The position numbers and the translations under genes were made by a program. The notes beneath the pieces are model-generated. The model did no database searches. It was not told where the DNA came from and saw only the letters and a list, made by a program, of their open reading frames with translations. Source: Myxococcales bacterium (lineage in GTDB: Bacteria > Myxococcota_A > Polyangia > Haliangiales > Haliangiaceae). Taken from it: a stretch of 64,000 nt of DNA. The stretch is taken from contig JADKKI010000028.1 of the NCBI GenBank assembly GCA_016720595.1, forward strand, positions 1-64,000, given 5' to 3'. Each line of letters begins with the position of its first letter. The first letter of the stretch is position 1. Below, piece after piece: positions 1 to 11,398 of the stretch.

Positions 1-288
1 AGCTTCGTCATCGATGATCAGCGAGGGGCGAATCAGCGGCTCGGTGCAGGTGCCGGTGAACCTGATGGCCAACCGTGGGTATCGCTCGGTGAGATCACGG
101 ATCGGCTCGAAGGCAGCATCATGCGTGGCGCCATGCCCAACCACGCGCGCCGTCCTGATCTCGGGGCTCCGAACCTCGGGCCGCACGATCTCGACCAGAC
201 AGACGAACTGCTCGGGAAACCGGGCGCAGATCTCCTCCCACCGCAGCGCTTCGGTTTCAACGGCCACCAGCTGTTCGGCAGCATCCAT
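1..288 (-). CDS. Conserved hypothetical protein, N-terminal part (runs off the left edge)
   Basis: The frame is open for 96 codons from an ATG at 288 to the window edge, so only the N-terminus is present. It begins MDAAEQLVAVETEALRWEEI and continues with a FVCLVEI segment and an ARVVGHGATHDAAFEP segment. This pattern (WEEI..RFP..FVCLVEI, then RTARVVGHG) recalls small conserved bacterial proteins of unknown function found in cyanobacteria and myxobacteria; this is recollection of the pattern, not a search. There is no signal peptide or membrane segment in the visible part. A purine-rich GGCGG lies just before the start. No function is proposed. Confidence 0.6.
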   Translation of the reverse strand, partial: MDAAEQLVAVETEALRWEEICARFPEQFVCLVEIVRPEVRSPEIRTARVVGHGATHDAAFEPIRDLTERYPRLAIRFTGTCTEPLIRPSLIIDDEA

Positions 289-368
289 CCGCCGATCATT
301 CCCGTCGAGCGCGGCGCATCAAGTTTCTTGCCGTCGGGGATCGACGAGAGCGCAATCGACTCCAGGGC

Positions 369-1325
369 TCACGGTGCCGGCGTGCCGAGCTGCGCGAGCG
401 TCGCGACGATCACGCCCGCGACCTTCGTCGTGAACGGCATGTACAGCGTGGCCGAGGTGTCGCTGACCTGGTGATAGTGCGGCGTGTCCTCGCCGGCCGA
501 CAGGTTGTGCGCCTCGACGCAGTCCATCGGCGTGATCGCCGGGAACCCGGCCTCCTGGAACATCGTGTGGTCATCGCCGTAGCAGTAGCCGTGCTGGATC
601 CACACCTTGTGCTCCACGCCGAGCTGCGTCGCTACCGCGGACATCTGATCGACCAGGAACTTCGACGCGTCGTCGCCCAGGATGTCGAACTTGTCGGCCA
701 TGCCGAGCGGCCAGTAGCCGATCATGTCGGGCGCGATCACGCCGCGCACGTCCACGCCGTCGGCCTTGAGCCACTGCGCCATGTGCTTGGAGCCGAGGCT
801 GCCCTGCTCCTCCGCGGCCGTGAACACGAACCACACGCTCGAGCGCAGCGAGCGCTGCGAGAGCACGCGCGCCGCTTCGAGCACCGAGGCCACGCCGGTC
901 GCGTTGTCATCCGCGCCGGGCGCGAGCGTCATCGGGGTGGCGGAGGTCGAGTCGTAGTGCGCCGAGAAGATGTAGACGACCTCGGGGGTCACCGTGCCGG
1001 GCAGCTTCAAGATCACGTTGGTCGCGGTCTGGCCGGCGACCTGGAACGGATCGAGCTGCGGCTCGAAGCCGAGCGCGCGGCCACGGCCGACCAGGTAGTC
1101 GCGCGCGGTCTCGTCGCCCTGGGTCAGCGTGTACCGCGTCGGCATCGCCGAGAGCTCGGCGATCGTCTTCTCGAGCTCGGGCTGCGAGACCTCGCTGGCG
1201 AGCGCGATCGGATCGAACGGCGGCGGCGTGGTGTCGTCACCGGTGGAGGAGCCCGAGCCGCCGCACGCGTTGGCGAGGACGAGGACCGAGGCGACGAATG
1301 GAACAGCGAGCGAGGTCGGGCGCAT
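369..1325 (-). CDS. Secreted M28-family zinc metallopeptidase, lipoprotein
   Basis: The 318-residue protein has a lipoprotein signal ending in LANAC (Cys21), so it is probably anchored in the cell envelope. The catalytic region has the M28 aminopeptidase pattern: SAHYDS (His123), GADDN (Asp139/140), AAEEQGSLGS (Glu172/173), APDMIGY (Asp200) and a C-terminal TPHYHQVSD histidine (283/285), which together would bind two zinc ions. The family includes bacterial leucyl aminopeptidases and glutaminyl-peptide cyclase-like enzymes; substrate cannot be told from sequence. A TANNNT box (TAAGGT) sits 9 nt before the ATG, so the mRNA may be leaderless. It follows the haem-protein pair with a 33-nt gap and has no obvious partner. 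Confidence 0.9.
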   Translation of the reverse strand: MRPTSLAVPFVASVLVLANACGGSGSSTGDDTTPPPFDPIALASEVSQPELEKTIAELSAMPTRYTLTQGDETARDYLVGRGRALGFEPQLDPFQVAGQTATNVILKLPGTVTPEVVYIFSAHYDSTSATPMTLAPGADDNATGVASVLEAARVLSQRSLRSSVWFVFTAAEEQGSLGSKHMAQWLKADGVDVRGVIAPDMIGYWPLGMADKFDILGDDASKFLVDQMSAVATQLGVEHKVWIQHGYCYGDDHTMFQEAGFPAITPMDCVEAHNLSAGEDTPHYHQVSDTSATLYMPFTTKVAGVIVATLAQLGTPAP

Positions 1326-1334
1326 GGGGCGCAG

Positions 1335-1340
1335 ACCTTA
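1335..1340 (-). promoter_or_regulatory. Putative -10 box (TAAGGT) of a leaderless promoter
   Basis: TAAGGT on the minus strand ends 9 nt before the ATG of the M28 peptidase gene. No Shine-Dalgarno fits between it and the start. It is one of a recurring set of TANNNT boxes in this window. Confidence 0.5.
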
Positions 1341-1358
1341 GCGAAGATCGCGCCGGGC

Positions 1359-2492
1359 TCACAGCCGATAGTGAAACTGGAGCAGCGAGTACCCGCCGGA
1401 CGGCCCGCCCTTGCCAAACGCGAGCATCTCGATGCGGTTGGTCAGCAGCAGCTCGACGTGCGAGTCCACGAACCAGTGGAGGTTGAGGTCCACGCAGTCG
1501 CGATCGAGGTTCTTGATCCGGAAGTTCGAGTCGTAGTGGCCGAGGCCCAGGTCGAGCAACAACGAGCTGCCGAGCATGCGCGAGGCGAGCAGGTAGCCCA
1601 CGAGCTTGAGCGGCGCGCCGCCGGCGGCGTTGGTGGGGCTGGTGTCGATGATCTTGTTCCCGTACTGGAGCTCGGCCTGCAGCACGAGCTTGGCCTCCGG
1701 CACGAACAGCTTGGCGGTGACGCCGCCGCCGAAGTCCTTGGCATCGGGGGAGCGCGTGAACATGCCCTCCCCGCCGAGGGCGAGGCGCTCGGTGGGCCGC
1801 ACCTCGGCATAAGCCATCACGCCGTTACTGTGCTCGACGGTGTCGATCAGCGGATCGCGGATGAAGCCGGTGAGGTGGCCCTCGTACTTCGGCTGGATCA
1901 GCGCCACGTGCGCGCCGTAGGTGTCGGCATACAGCTGCGTGCCGCCGTAGCGGCGCGTGTACACCGGGTGCTCGGCGAGCCGCAGGCCATAGACCGGCAT
2001 GAACCGGCCGACGCGCGCGTACACGCCGAAGTTCTCCCCCGGGTGCTGCTGCCACATCACATAGTGCTCGCGCGACCACACGTGCGTGGCGGCCTCGTTG
2101 CCGACCTGCGCGGGCCGCGGCGAGACGTTCGCGTGGATCGTGAAGTGCCCGATCGCGGCGTTCGCGTACGCCTCGTACTGCATCGGGAACGCGGTCAGCA
2201 CGCGGCTCGGTGCCTGGATGTAGCCGGCCGCGCTGCGGAAATCGCCGCCGAGGGTGAGCCAGCTCGGCGGGGTGAACGCGTTGTAGAAGAACTCGGGGGC
2301 CGTGCCCCACTGCGCCAGCGATTCGGCGACGGCGAGCCCGTTCTCGTTGAGGAGGTTCCCGCCCGCGGGCGAGATGTGACAGCCCGTGCAGGTCTGATCG
2401 CGATCGAGCTGGAACTGCGGATACGCCTGCGCATCGCCGGCGGTGGCCCACACCGTGAGCGCGAGCACGAGGAAGCCGAGGACGCGCTTCAC
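1359..2492 (-). CDS. Outer-membrane beta-barrel-like protein with one CxxCH haem motif
   Basis: The 377-residue protein starts at a GTG (MKRVLGFLVLALTVW...), chosen because it overlaps the upstream stop as GTGA and has GGGGAG upstream. A Sec signal ends near GDAQA. Right after the mature N-terminus is a single c-type haem motif, CTGCHISPAGG. The rest alternates short hydrophobic and polar strands and ends LLQFHYRL, as expected of an outer-membrane barrel. I do not recognise a named family; the CxxCH...GG..LLN arrangement is common in uncharacterised deltaproteobacterial and spirochaete envelope proteins. Coupling with the upstream haem lipoprotein suggests the two work together, perhaps in envelope electron transfer, which is inference. 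Confidence 0.7.
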   Translation of the reverse strand: MKRVLGFLVLALTVWATAGDAQAYPQFQLDRDQTCTGCHISPAGGNLLNENGLAVAESLAQWGTAPEFFYNAFTPPSWLTLGGDFRSAAGYIQAPSRVLTAFPMQYEAYANAAIGHFTIHANVSPRPAQVGNEAATHVWSREHYVMWQQHPGENFGVYARVGRFMPVYGLRLAEHPVYTRRYGGTQLYADTYGAHVALIQPKYEGHLTGFIRDPLIDTVEHSNGVMAYAEVRPTERLALGGEGMFTRSPDAKDFGGGVTAKLFVPEAKLVLQAELQYGNKIIDTSPTNAAGGAPLKLVGYLLASRMLGSSLLLDLGLGHYDSNFRIKNLDRDCVDLNLHWFVDSHVELLLTNRIEMLAFGKGGPSGGYSLLQFHYRL

Positions 2493-3022
2493 AGGCACTC
2501 CCCGGCGACGCAGGTCTTGCCCGTGGCGGTGCAGTTGTTGGCCTGGGTGAGCTTGCTCAGATCGTACGCGCCCTCCTCTCCCTTGCCGACGTCGGCGTGC
2601 TTGCAGGGCAGCTTGTAGTTGCCCAGGCACGCGGAGCCGCCGAGGTTGTTGCACACGCCCGGCGCGCCGGCGCGGAGCCAGTCCTCGATCAGCGCGACGT
2701 CGACATCGGGGAGCGGCGCGTTGTAAGGCATCCGCGGCGCCCCGGCTTGCTCGATCGTCAGGTTCAGGAGCAGCCCGGGAGTCTTGGTCGGATCGCTCTC
2801 CTCGAAGGCGATCAGCTGGATGTCGTTCTGGAACGTCGCTCGCGCGCCCTCGATCGAATCGAACACGAAGCCATCAGCGCCCTTGAAGGCGGAGTGGCAG
2901 GTCGCCGCTCCACAGCTCGGGACGAGGATGGCCTCGGTGATGTAGTCGAGGTTCCGGGGGCGCTCGTCTTCGCTCGTACCGCACGCGGCCAGTACAAGCG
3001 CGGCGATGGCAAGGCGCTGCAT
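2489..3022 (-). CDS. Cytochrome c-like lipoprotein with a CxxCH motif
   Basis: The 177-residue protein starts at MQRLAIAALVLAACG, a short lipoprotein signal with lipobox LAAC. The later of two in-frame ATGs is chosen because a TATCGT box lies 7 nt upstream of it. The mature part contains PSCGAATCHSAFKG, a CxxCH haem-attachment site followed by a small domain like those in planctomycete-type cytochrome c proteins. Near the C-terminus several Cys residues (CNNLGGSACLGNYKLPC) may form disulfides. It overlaps the downstream haem barrel gene by 4 nt. The partner redox enzyme is not in this window. Confidence 0.75.
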   Translation of the reverse strand: MQRLAIAALVLAACGTSEDERPRNLDYITEAILVPSCGAATCHSAFKGADGFVFDSIEGARATFQNDIQLIAFEESDPTKTPGLLLNLTIEQAGAPRMPYNAPLPDVDVALIEDWLRAGAPGVCNNLGGSACLGNYKLPCKHADVGKGEEGAYDLSKLTQANNCTATGKTCVAGECL

Positions 3023-3029
3023 GGAGCGC

Positions 3030-3035
3030 ACGATA
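3030..3035 (-). promoter_or_regulatory. Putative -10 box (TATCGT) of a leaderless promoter
   Basis: TATCGT on the minus strand lies 7 nt before the MQRLAI start of the haem lipoprotein gene and would drive the two-gene haem operon. It supports that start over the ATG eight codons upstream. Confidence 0.45.
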
Positions 3036-3070
3036 TCGCAGAGCACACCCGGCCGCGCGGAACGGCGCCG

Positions 3071-3607
3071 CTACTTGGTGGAGCGGGCGCGGACGCGGCG
3101 CAGAGACGATCCACCCCCACTGGCGCGCGCGATCCGCGGCGCGATCCGAGCGGTGGGACGACGCGTGCGGCGGGAGACCATCGGCGGTTCGGCGCGATAC
3201 GCCATCGCCTCGCGGATCTCTCCGCGCAGGACCAGGCGCACACCCGAGTGCAGATCGTCGATCGAGCAGACCTTGTTCATCGTCATGCCGGCGGCGAGCG
3301 CGATCCGCTGGACGACGTCATGGGTGATCTCGTACGCGCGGCGGCAGTTCCGGCGCCACGCGACCCAGAACCCGCCTGCAGGGTGAAGCCGCCCCACCAC
3401 ATCGGTGACGCGCCGCTCGAGCTCGGCCAGGGAGTCGACGAACAGGATCACCATGTCGACCGGCGGCAGGCGCAGGTCGTGGGTGATGCGGACGTCATCG
3501 CTGATCAGCGTGCGCTCGAACGCACCGGGGGCATTGAGCAGGCACACCTTGTGGCCTGCCTTGATCCCAAGCTTCTTGGGCAATGGATGTCCCGGGTACC
3601 CAGCCAT
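3071..3607 (-). CDS. DUF3052 family protein
   Basis: The 178-residue protein starts MAGYPGHPLPKKLGIKAGHK, the characteristic opening of DUF3052 proteins. The central region (DMVILFVDSLAELERRV...LHPAGGFWVAWRR) matches the remembered family pattern. About 40 C-terminal residues are rich in Arg, Ser and Ala and form a basic tail beyond the usual domain, possibly contacting nucleic acid. The family has no established function. It is divergent from hemH across a 235-bp gap and is probably monocistronic. Confidence 0.85.
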   Translation of the reverse strand: MAGYPGHPLPKKLGIKAGHKVCLLNAPGAFERTLISDDVRITHDLRLPPVDMVILFVDSLAELERRVTDVVGRLHPAGGFWVAWRRNCRRAYEITHDVVQRIALAAGMTMNKVCSIDDLHSGVRLVLRGEIREAMAYRAEPPMVSRRTRRPTARIAPRIARASGGGSSLRRVRARSTK

Positions 3608-3842
3608 GACGAACGGATAATGCAGCCGCCACGCGGGAGGTCAAACAGGAAGCCCAAAACATCTTTCAAGAAGCTGAGATCGTTCACTTCACGCGCGATC
3701 CCACCGCTCCCGGTTTTTGGTGAGGCCCGGCACGCTTCGGCCCGCCGATCTGGCTCGTTTCAGTGCCTTCTCAGAAAGCTGCCCCAAGGGTCGGTCCCTT
3801 CCTTGACATTCGGGGTCCGGTTCGCCAGACCGGGGTCTCCGC

Positions 3843-4888
<1,046 letters not shown>

Positions 4889-4892
<4 letters not shown>

Positions 4893-6031
4893 AGCCGCTC
4901 GAGGATGTCTACGGCGAGCTGTTGATCGTCCGCCCGCCGGTCCCCGCGACCGTCAACAAGGCCGGCGCCAACTACAAGAGTGAGGTCACCCACCTCACGT
5001 ACTCGCCGCGGCGCGCGTACGACGAGTGGCTGTCGATCCTCGATGCGATCGTCGCGTGCGGTGGCGATGCGATCGTGCAGTTCGAGGCCGCCGACGATCC
5101 GTTCCTCGATCACGACACGCTCGAGGTCGATGGCGCCGGCGGGATCCACCCCGCGGGCTCGCGCGAGCTGCTCGGGACGATCGATGCGGTGATGACCGGG
5201 CGGGTGTTCGCCGCGAACGGCCCGTGGGTGACCGTGCGCGATCACGTGCTGCGCGCGGTGATGCCGCACATGCTCGAGCATCGCCGCGCCGAGGTCCCCT
5301 ACTACGAGGCGATCCTGGCCGCGCTCGCCGACGACGCCGGCCTGGCCCTCGAGATCACGGCGAACCCGCATCGCTGGGAGGGCATGGCGGACGTCGCCAC
5401 CGTCGGCGATCACGTGGTGCTGACCTATGCGGTCCCCGGTCACTACGATGCGCAGACCACGCCGAAGAGCTCGCGCTCGACCCGCGCGGGCGTGGCGTTC
5501 GCTGCGGATCACGCCGGGGTCCCGGAGGCCGCGCGGATCTACGCCGAGCTGGTGTATCCGCACTTCCACGGCGACACCGTCCAGTTCGGCGCGCGGCCGC
5601 ACGCCGGGCCGGCGGTCCTCGCCCACTACGCCCAGGGGCTGTACGGCGACGGCGCCGAGATCGTCGCCGGGGTGCTCGGCGCCGAGCGGATCCTGCCGAT
5701 CGATCGTGACGACGCGGTCGAGCAGTACGCCGGCAACTCGCGGCAGGTCGCGGGCGGCGTGCTGGTCCCCGATGGGGTGTCCGCCGCGTTCGTCAGCGCG
5801 CTGGAGGGACTGGGCCTGGTGACGCACCGTGTCCCACTGTTCGAGCTGTTCGGCAAAGCCGGCGGCGGTCCCGCGTGCGCCACGCTCTATCTCCCGCGAT
5901 CGATCTCGGTGTCCGAGAGCCTGCCCTTGCGGTACTCGGTCAGCCGATCGCAGATCCGGGATCGGCGCGAGAGGATTCCGCAGACGTTACGTGTGGATCC
6001 GGCCTTCTTCGCAAACAAGCCACGGGGCTGA
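4889..6031 (+). CDS. Amidinotransferase / dimethylargininase-fold enzyme
   Basis: The 380-residue protein starts at GTG overlapping the hemH stop. It has guanidine-modifying superfamily signs: an N-terminal QFEAADDPFLDHD stretch, a central YPHFHGDTVQFG segment supplying the catalytic His, and a C-terminal GGGPACATLYLPR loop with the nucleophilic Cys330. The fold includes arginine deiminase, dimethylarginine hydrolase and amidinotransferases; the exact substrate is not predictable. About 45 residues follow the catalytic loop, longer than usual and rich in Arg/Ser, so the stop may belong to a lengthened C-terminus. The link to hemH is translational only; no pathway connection is evident. Confidence 0.8.
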
Positions 6032-6173
6032 AGGGCGATCGCTCCGATCAACTAAGTTGCCGCAAGATCTGGAAATCGCTTCCCCGAGGGGATATCAACG
6101 CGGCATACGAGATGGTCCGATCCCCCTCGCACGTCGGGACCGGCCGGAACGACAACAAAGGATTGTCTTCACA

Positions 6174-7646
<1,473 letters not shown>

Positions 7647-7667
7647 CTCGTCCGCCACTGCGGTAGC

Positions 7668-7698
7668 GAAGGCCTCCCCTGGAGGCCTTCTGCTTTTT
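7668..7698 (+). terminator. Rho-independent terminator after the OmpA gene
   Basis: A perfect 10-bp stem (GAAGGCCTCC paired with GGAGGCCTTC) with a CCT loop is followed by TGCTTTTT. It lies 22 nt past the OmpA stop and is the clearest intrinsic terminator in the window. Confidence 0.93.
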
Positions 7699-7714
7699 CG
7701 GCTACGAAGCAGGC

Positions 7715-7942
7715 GTGCTTTCCCCCGATCTCCTCGCGGTCCTGGTCTGACCGGTATCCAAGCAGGGCCTGATCTACTTCCCGAGCGATGACGTGCTGGT
7801 CTGCCCGGCCTCGCGGCTCCGCTACCGGATCGACAATGGGGCGCCGGTGATGCTCGCAGAGGAAGCGGTTGCCCTCTCGGAGGTCGAGGTGTCGCAGCTG
7901 ATCTCGCGGGCCCGTGATCTCGGGTTGCGCATACCTACGTGA
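7715..7942 (+). pseudogene. UPF0434/Trm112-like small protein with in-frame TGA at a conserved Cys position
   Basis: Read through one stop, this frame gives a 75-residue Trm112/YcaR-like protein: LLAVLV-stop-PVSKQGLIYF, then DVLVCPASRLRYRIDNGAPV, MLAEEA and an acidic helical C-terminus ending LGLRIPT. The stop is TGA at codon 12 (7748-7750), exactly where the family has Cys in the LVCP motif. Family proteins are about 60-75 residues, so the rest is intact. Three readings are possible: a TGC-to-TGA nonsense mutation, a base-call error, or selenocysteine. I found no convincing SECIS hairpin just after the TGA. Trm112-type proteins act as zinc-binding partners of methyltransferases. The GTG start is the only one available upstream of the TGA. 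Confidence 0.7.
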
Positions 7943-7970
7943 TTTTCGGGCGTTAGCCACAAGATGGTGC

Positions 7971-8000
7971 TTGACGTGAAGCGCCATAAAACGGTAGATC
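7971..8000 (+). promoter_or_regulatory. Possible promoter upstream of prs
   Basis: TTGACG (7971-7976) is followed after 18 bp by TAGATC (7995-8000). The -35 match is good and the -10 is weak. It is the best candidate for transcription of the prs-rplY-pth block after the upstream terminator. Confidence 0.35.
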
Positions 8001-8024
8001 GCGAGTCCTCCACGGAGCCTATAG

Positions 8025-8972
<948 letters not shown>

Positions 8973-9021
8973 TAGACCTCTGCGCCCGAGACCGTCGATA
9001 CCCCCGAAGAGAGAGAACGTC

Positions 9022-9801
9022 ATGGAAGTCGGAAAGCTCACTGTCGAAGTTCGCACCAGCGTCGGCCACAAGGGCGCGTCGCGCTCGCTCCGCAACAAGG
9101 GGAAGGTCCCCGGGGTTTGCTACGGAGTGTCGGTCAACGGCAAGATCGCTCCGCTGCCGATCATCATCGACGTCAAGGCGCTCAAGGGCGCGCTCGACCC
9201 GGTCCGCAAGCAGAACACCGTCATCGATCTCACGATCGAGGGCGACGGCAAGAAGACCTCGCTGCACGCGCTCGTGAAGGAGTACCAGCTCCACCCGCTG
9301 CGCCGCGAGATCACGCACGTCGATCTCCTCGCGATCGATCCGAACAAGGAAGTCCTCGCCGAGGTTCCGCTCGAGTTCATCGGCAAGCCGAAGGGCGCGA
9401 TCGACGGCGGCCAGATCCGCATCGTCCTCCGCAAGCTCGAGGTTCGCGCGAAGCCGAGCGACATCCCGGTCAAGCTGACCATCGATGTCTCGCCGCTCGA
9501 GATCGGCGACGTGTTCCACGTCTCGACGATCGCGCTCCCCGCGGGCGTGACGTCCGTGACGCTCCGCGACCTCGCGATCGTGACCTGCGCGGCTCCGGAA
9601 GCCGATGTGGTCGCGACCCCGGCCGACGGCGCGGCTCCGGCCGATGGCGCGGCGGCGGCTCCAGCAGCAGCTGGTGCGGCGGCGGCTCCGGCGGCAGCTG
9701 GCGGCAAGGCTGCGGCTCCGGCGGCTGGCGGCAAGGCCGCGGCTCCGGCAGCTGGCGGCAAGGCCGCGGCTCCGGCGGCCAAGGCTCCCGCGAAGAAGTA
9801 G
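9022..9801 (+). CDS. rplY: 50S ribosomal protein L25/TL5/CTC family with Ala-rich tail
   Basis: L25 binds 5S rRNA. The protein opens MEVGKLTVEVRTSVGHKGAS and contains RNKGKVPGVCYG and LHPLRREITHVDLLAID, typical of the two-domain CTC form, with the TL5-like beta domain to about residue 195. Residues ~195-259 are a low-complexity Ala/Pro/Gly/Lys tail encoded by tandem DNA repeats and probably disordered. A GAAGAGAGAGAA purine stretch precedes the ATG. It lies between prs and pth as in many genomes. Confidence 0.95.
   Translation: MEVGKLTVEVRTSVGHKGASRSLRNKGKVPGVCYGVSVNGKIAPLPIIIDVKALKGALDPVRKQNTVIDLTIEGDGKKTSLHALVKEYQLHPLRREITHVDLLAIDPNKEVLAEVPLEFIGKPKGAIDGGQIRIVLRKLEVRAKPSDIPVKLTIDVSPLEIGDVFHVSTIALPAGVTSVTLRDLAIVTCAAPEADVVATPADGAAPADGAAAAPAAAGAAAAPAAAGGKAAAPAAGGKAAAPAAGGKAAAPAAKAPAKK
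9700..9780 (+). repeat. Three 27-bp tandem repeats in the L25 tail
   Basis: Units start at 9700, 9727 and 9754, and each encodes GGKAAAPAA. They differ by single silent changes, indicating recent duplication. A looser Ala-rich stretch precedes them. Confidence 0.85.
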
Positions 9802-9819
9802 TCGGTCGGAAGCGTCGTC

Positions 9820-10428
9820 ATGTGGTTGGTCGTCGGGCTCGGGAATCCGGGCTCCAAGTACGAACGCAACCGCCACAACATCGGGTTCCGCGTCGTCGAC
9901 GAGCTGGCTGCCAAGCACGGACTTCCCTGGAAGACCGGCGGCAAGCTCGGCGGCGACACCGCCAGTGGCATCGTCACGACCGAGCGCGGCCGCGAGCGGT
10001 GCGTGCTGCTCCGGCCGATGGAGTTCATGAACCTCTCGGGGTTCGCGGTCCAGCGCACGGCGCAGTTCCACTCGATCGAGGTGCCCAACATCCTGGTCGT
10101 CCACGACGAGCTCGACCTCGAGTTCGGGATCGTGCGGCTCAAGAGCGGCGGGGGCCATGGCGGCCACAACGGGCTACGGTCGATGATCGAGCAGCTCGGC
10201 GAGCCCGGCTTTGCACGGGTGCGCATGGGCATCGGCCGGGACCCGAAGGCGCCACCTGGCGCCAAGGACGCCGCCGGCTGGGTGCTCTCCGACTTTCCCC
10301 AGGCGCAGGCCCAGGCGCTGACCGCCGTGATCGCAGCGGGTTGCGAGGACGTCGAGTGCGTCCTCGCCAAGGGCATCGGGCCGGCGATGAATCAGCACAA
10401 CGCCCGTTCCAATCTCGCAACCCCGTGA
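9820..10428 (+). CDS. pth: Peptidyl-tRNA hydrolase
   Basis: Pth releases peptides from stalled peptidyl-tRNA. The 202-residue protein has all bacterial Pth motifs: VVGLGNPGSKYERNRHNIGF with catalytic His19, FMNLSG, VHDELDLEFG and GGHGGHNGLRS. The length is standard. It starts at an ATG 18 nt after rplY and ends about 70 nt before rpsF. Confidence 0.97.
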   Translation: MWLVVGLGNPGSKYERNRHNIGFRVVDELAAKHGLPWKTGGKLGGDTASGIVTTERGRERCVLLRPMEFMNLSGFAVQRTAQFHSIEVPNILVVHDELDLEFGIVRLKSGGGHGGHNGLRSMIEQLGEPGFARVRMGIGRDPKAPPGAKDAAGWVLSDFPQAQAQALTAVIAAGCEDVECVLAKGIGPAMNQHNARSNLATP

Positions 10429-10499
10429 TATAGACCGCCCCCTACAAGACCTCGCTCGCCCCCCGCCAGGGACGGGCTTCACACCCAAGAGGAAGCTAC

Positions 10500-11069
10500 A
10501 TGGCACGTCTGCAGAGTCAGAAAGACAAGCCGAACACGGCTCGCGAATACGAGACCACGTACATCCTGCGTCCCAACACGTCCAACGAGGGCGTCGCCGA
10601 GGTGAACACCCGCATCAAGGGGATCATCGAGGGCATGGGCGGCAAGATCGTCAAGGTCGACAACTGGGGCAAGCGCCGCCTCGCCTACGAAGTCGCCAAG
10701 GAGCGCAAGGGTATCTACCTGTACTGGCAGTACCTCGCGCAGCCGGGCGTCGTCGAGGAGACCGAGCGTAACCTCCGCATGCTCGATTCCGTGATCCGTT
10801 ACCTGACGGTCAAGGTCGACGAGGATGTCGATGTTGGCGCGCGTCCGTCGGAGATCGACGACACGTCCTACGAGAAGGCGGCCCAGACCGCGGCCGACGA
10901 GGAGGACATGTTCCTCTCGCGCGGCGGCGATGGCATGTCGTCTGACGAGAACGACCTGTACGGCGACGATGATGACGGCGATGTGATCCCGGGCTCGAAG
11001 AAGCCCGTTGCCGAGGCAGTCGAGGCTCCGGCCGCGGCCGCCGAGCCTGCCACCGAGGACAAGGAGTAA
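10500..11069 (+). CDS. rpsF: 30S ribosomal protein S6 with acidic C-terminal extension
   Basis: S6 binds S18 in the 30S platform. The core (about residues 15-115) shows YETTYILRPN, GGKIVKVDNWGKRRLAYEV and ERNLRMLDSVIRYLTVKVDE. A tail of about 75 residues is Asp/Glu-rich, including NDLYGDDDDGD, and ends Ala-rich; it is absent from E. coli-length S6. GAGGAAG precedes the ATG. A TATAGA at 10429-10434 may be a -10 element just past pth. It is the first gene of the conserved rpsF-rpsR-rplI-dnaB cluster. Confidence 0.96.
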   Translation: MARLQSQKDKPNTAREYETTYILRPNTSNEGVAEVNTRIKGIIEGMGGKIVKVDNWGKRRLAYEVAKERKGIYLYWQYLAQPGVVEETERNLRMLDSVIRYLTVKVDEDVDVGARPSEIDDTSYEKAAQTAADEEDMFLSRGGDGMSSDENDLYGDDDDGDVIPGSKKPVAEAVEAPAAAAEPATEDKE

Positions 11070-11072
11070 GCC

Positions 11073-11396
11073 ATGACGACTCGTATGGATGCACCCCGCG
11101 GTGAGCGCGGCGGCCCGCCCGGCGGCGGTGATGATGACCTCGATCGCGATGGCGATGATCGCCGCGGCGGCAAGGGCCGCGGCGGTACGGGCAAGCGCAA
11201 GCTGCTGTCCGACGAGATCGTCGCGAAGATCGATTACAAGAACCCGCAGATCCTGCGGTCGTTCGTCACGGACCGCGGCAAGATGATCCCGCGTCGCATC
11301 AGCGGCGCGAGCGCTCGCCAGCAGCGCGTGATTTCCACGGCCCTCCGGCGGGCGCGCATGCTTGCGCTCCTGCCGTTCTCGGTGACGGGAGACTAG
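11073..11396 (+). CDS. rpsR: 30S ribosomal protein S18
   Basis: The 107-residue protein has a Gly/Asp/Arg-rich N-terminal extension of about 40 residues followed by the S18 core: KLLSDEIVAKIDYKNPQILR, FVTDRGKMIPRRISG and RRARMLALLPF. It is three nt from rpsF and three from rplI. The mixed-charge extension is coded by simple GGC/CGC-rich DNA. S18 pairs with S6 on the ribosome, matching gene order. Confidence 0.96.
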   Translation: MTTRMDAPRGERGGPPGGGDDDLDRDGDDRRGGKGRGGTGKRKLLSDEIVAKIDYKNPQILRSFVTDRGKMIPRRISGASARQQRVISTALRRARMLALLPFSVTGD

Positions 11397-11398
11397 TC

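Noticed and set aside
471..2618. Very long open frame (about 715 codons) on the plus strand opposite the peptidase and haem-protein genes
   Set aside because: Typical GC-rich antisense shadow: Arg/Gly/Val/His-rich, no domains, and the minus strand has convincing proteins with signal peptides and motifs over the same span.
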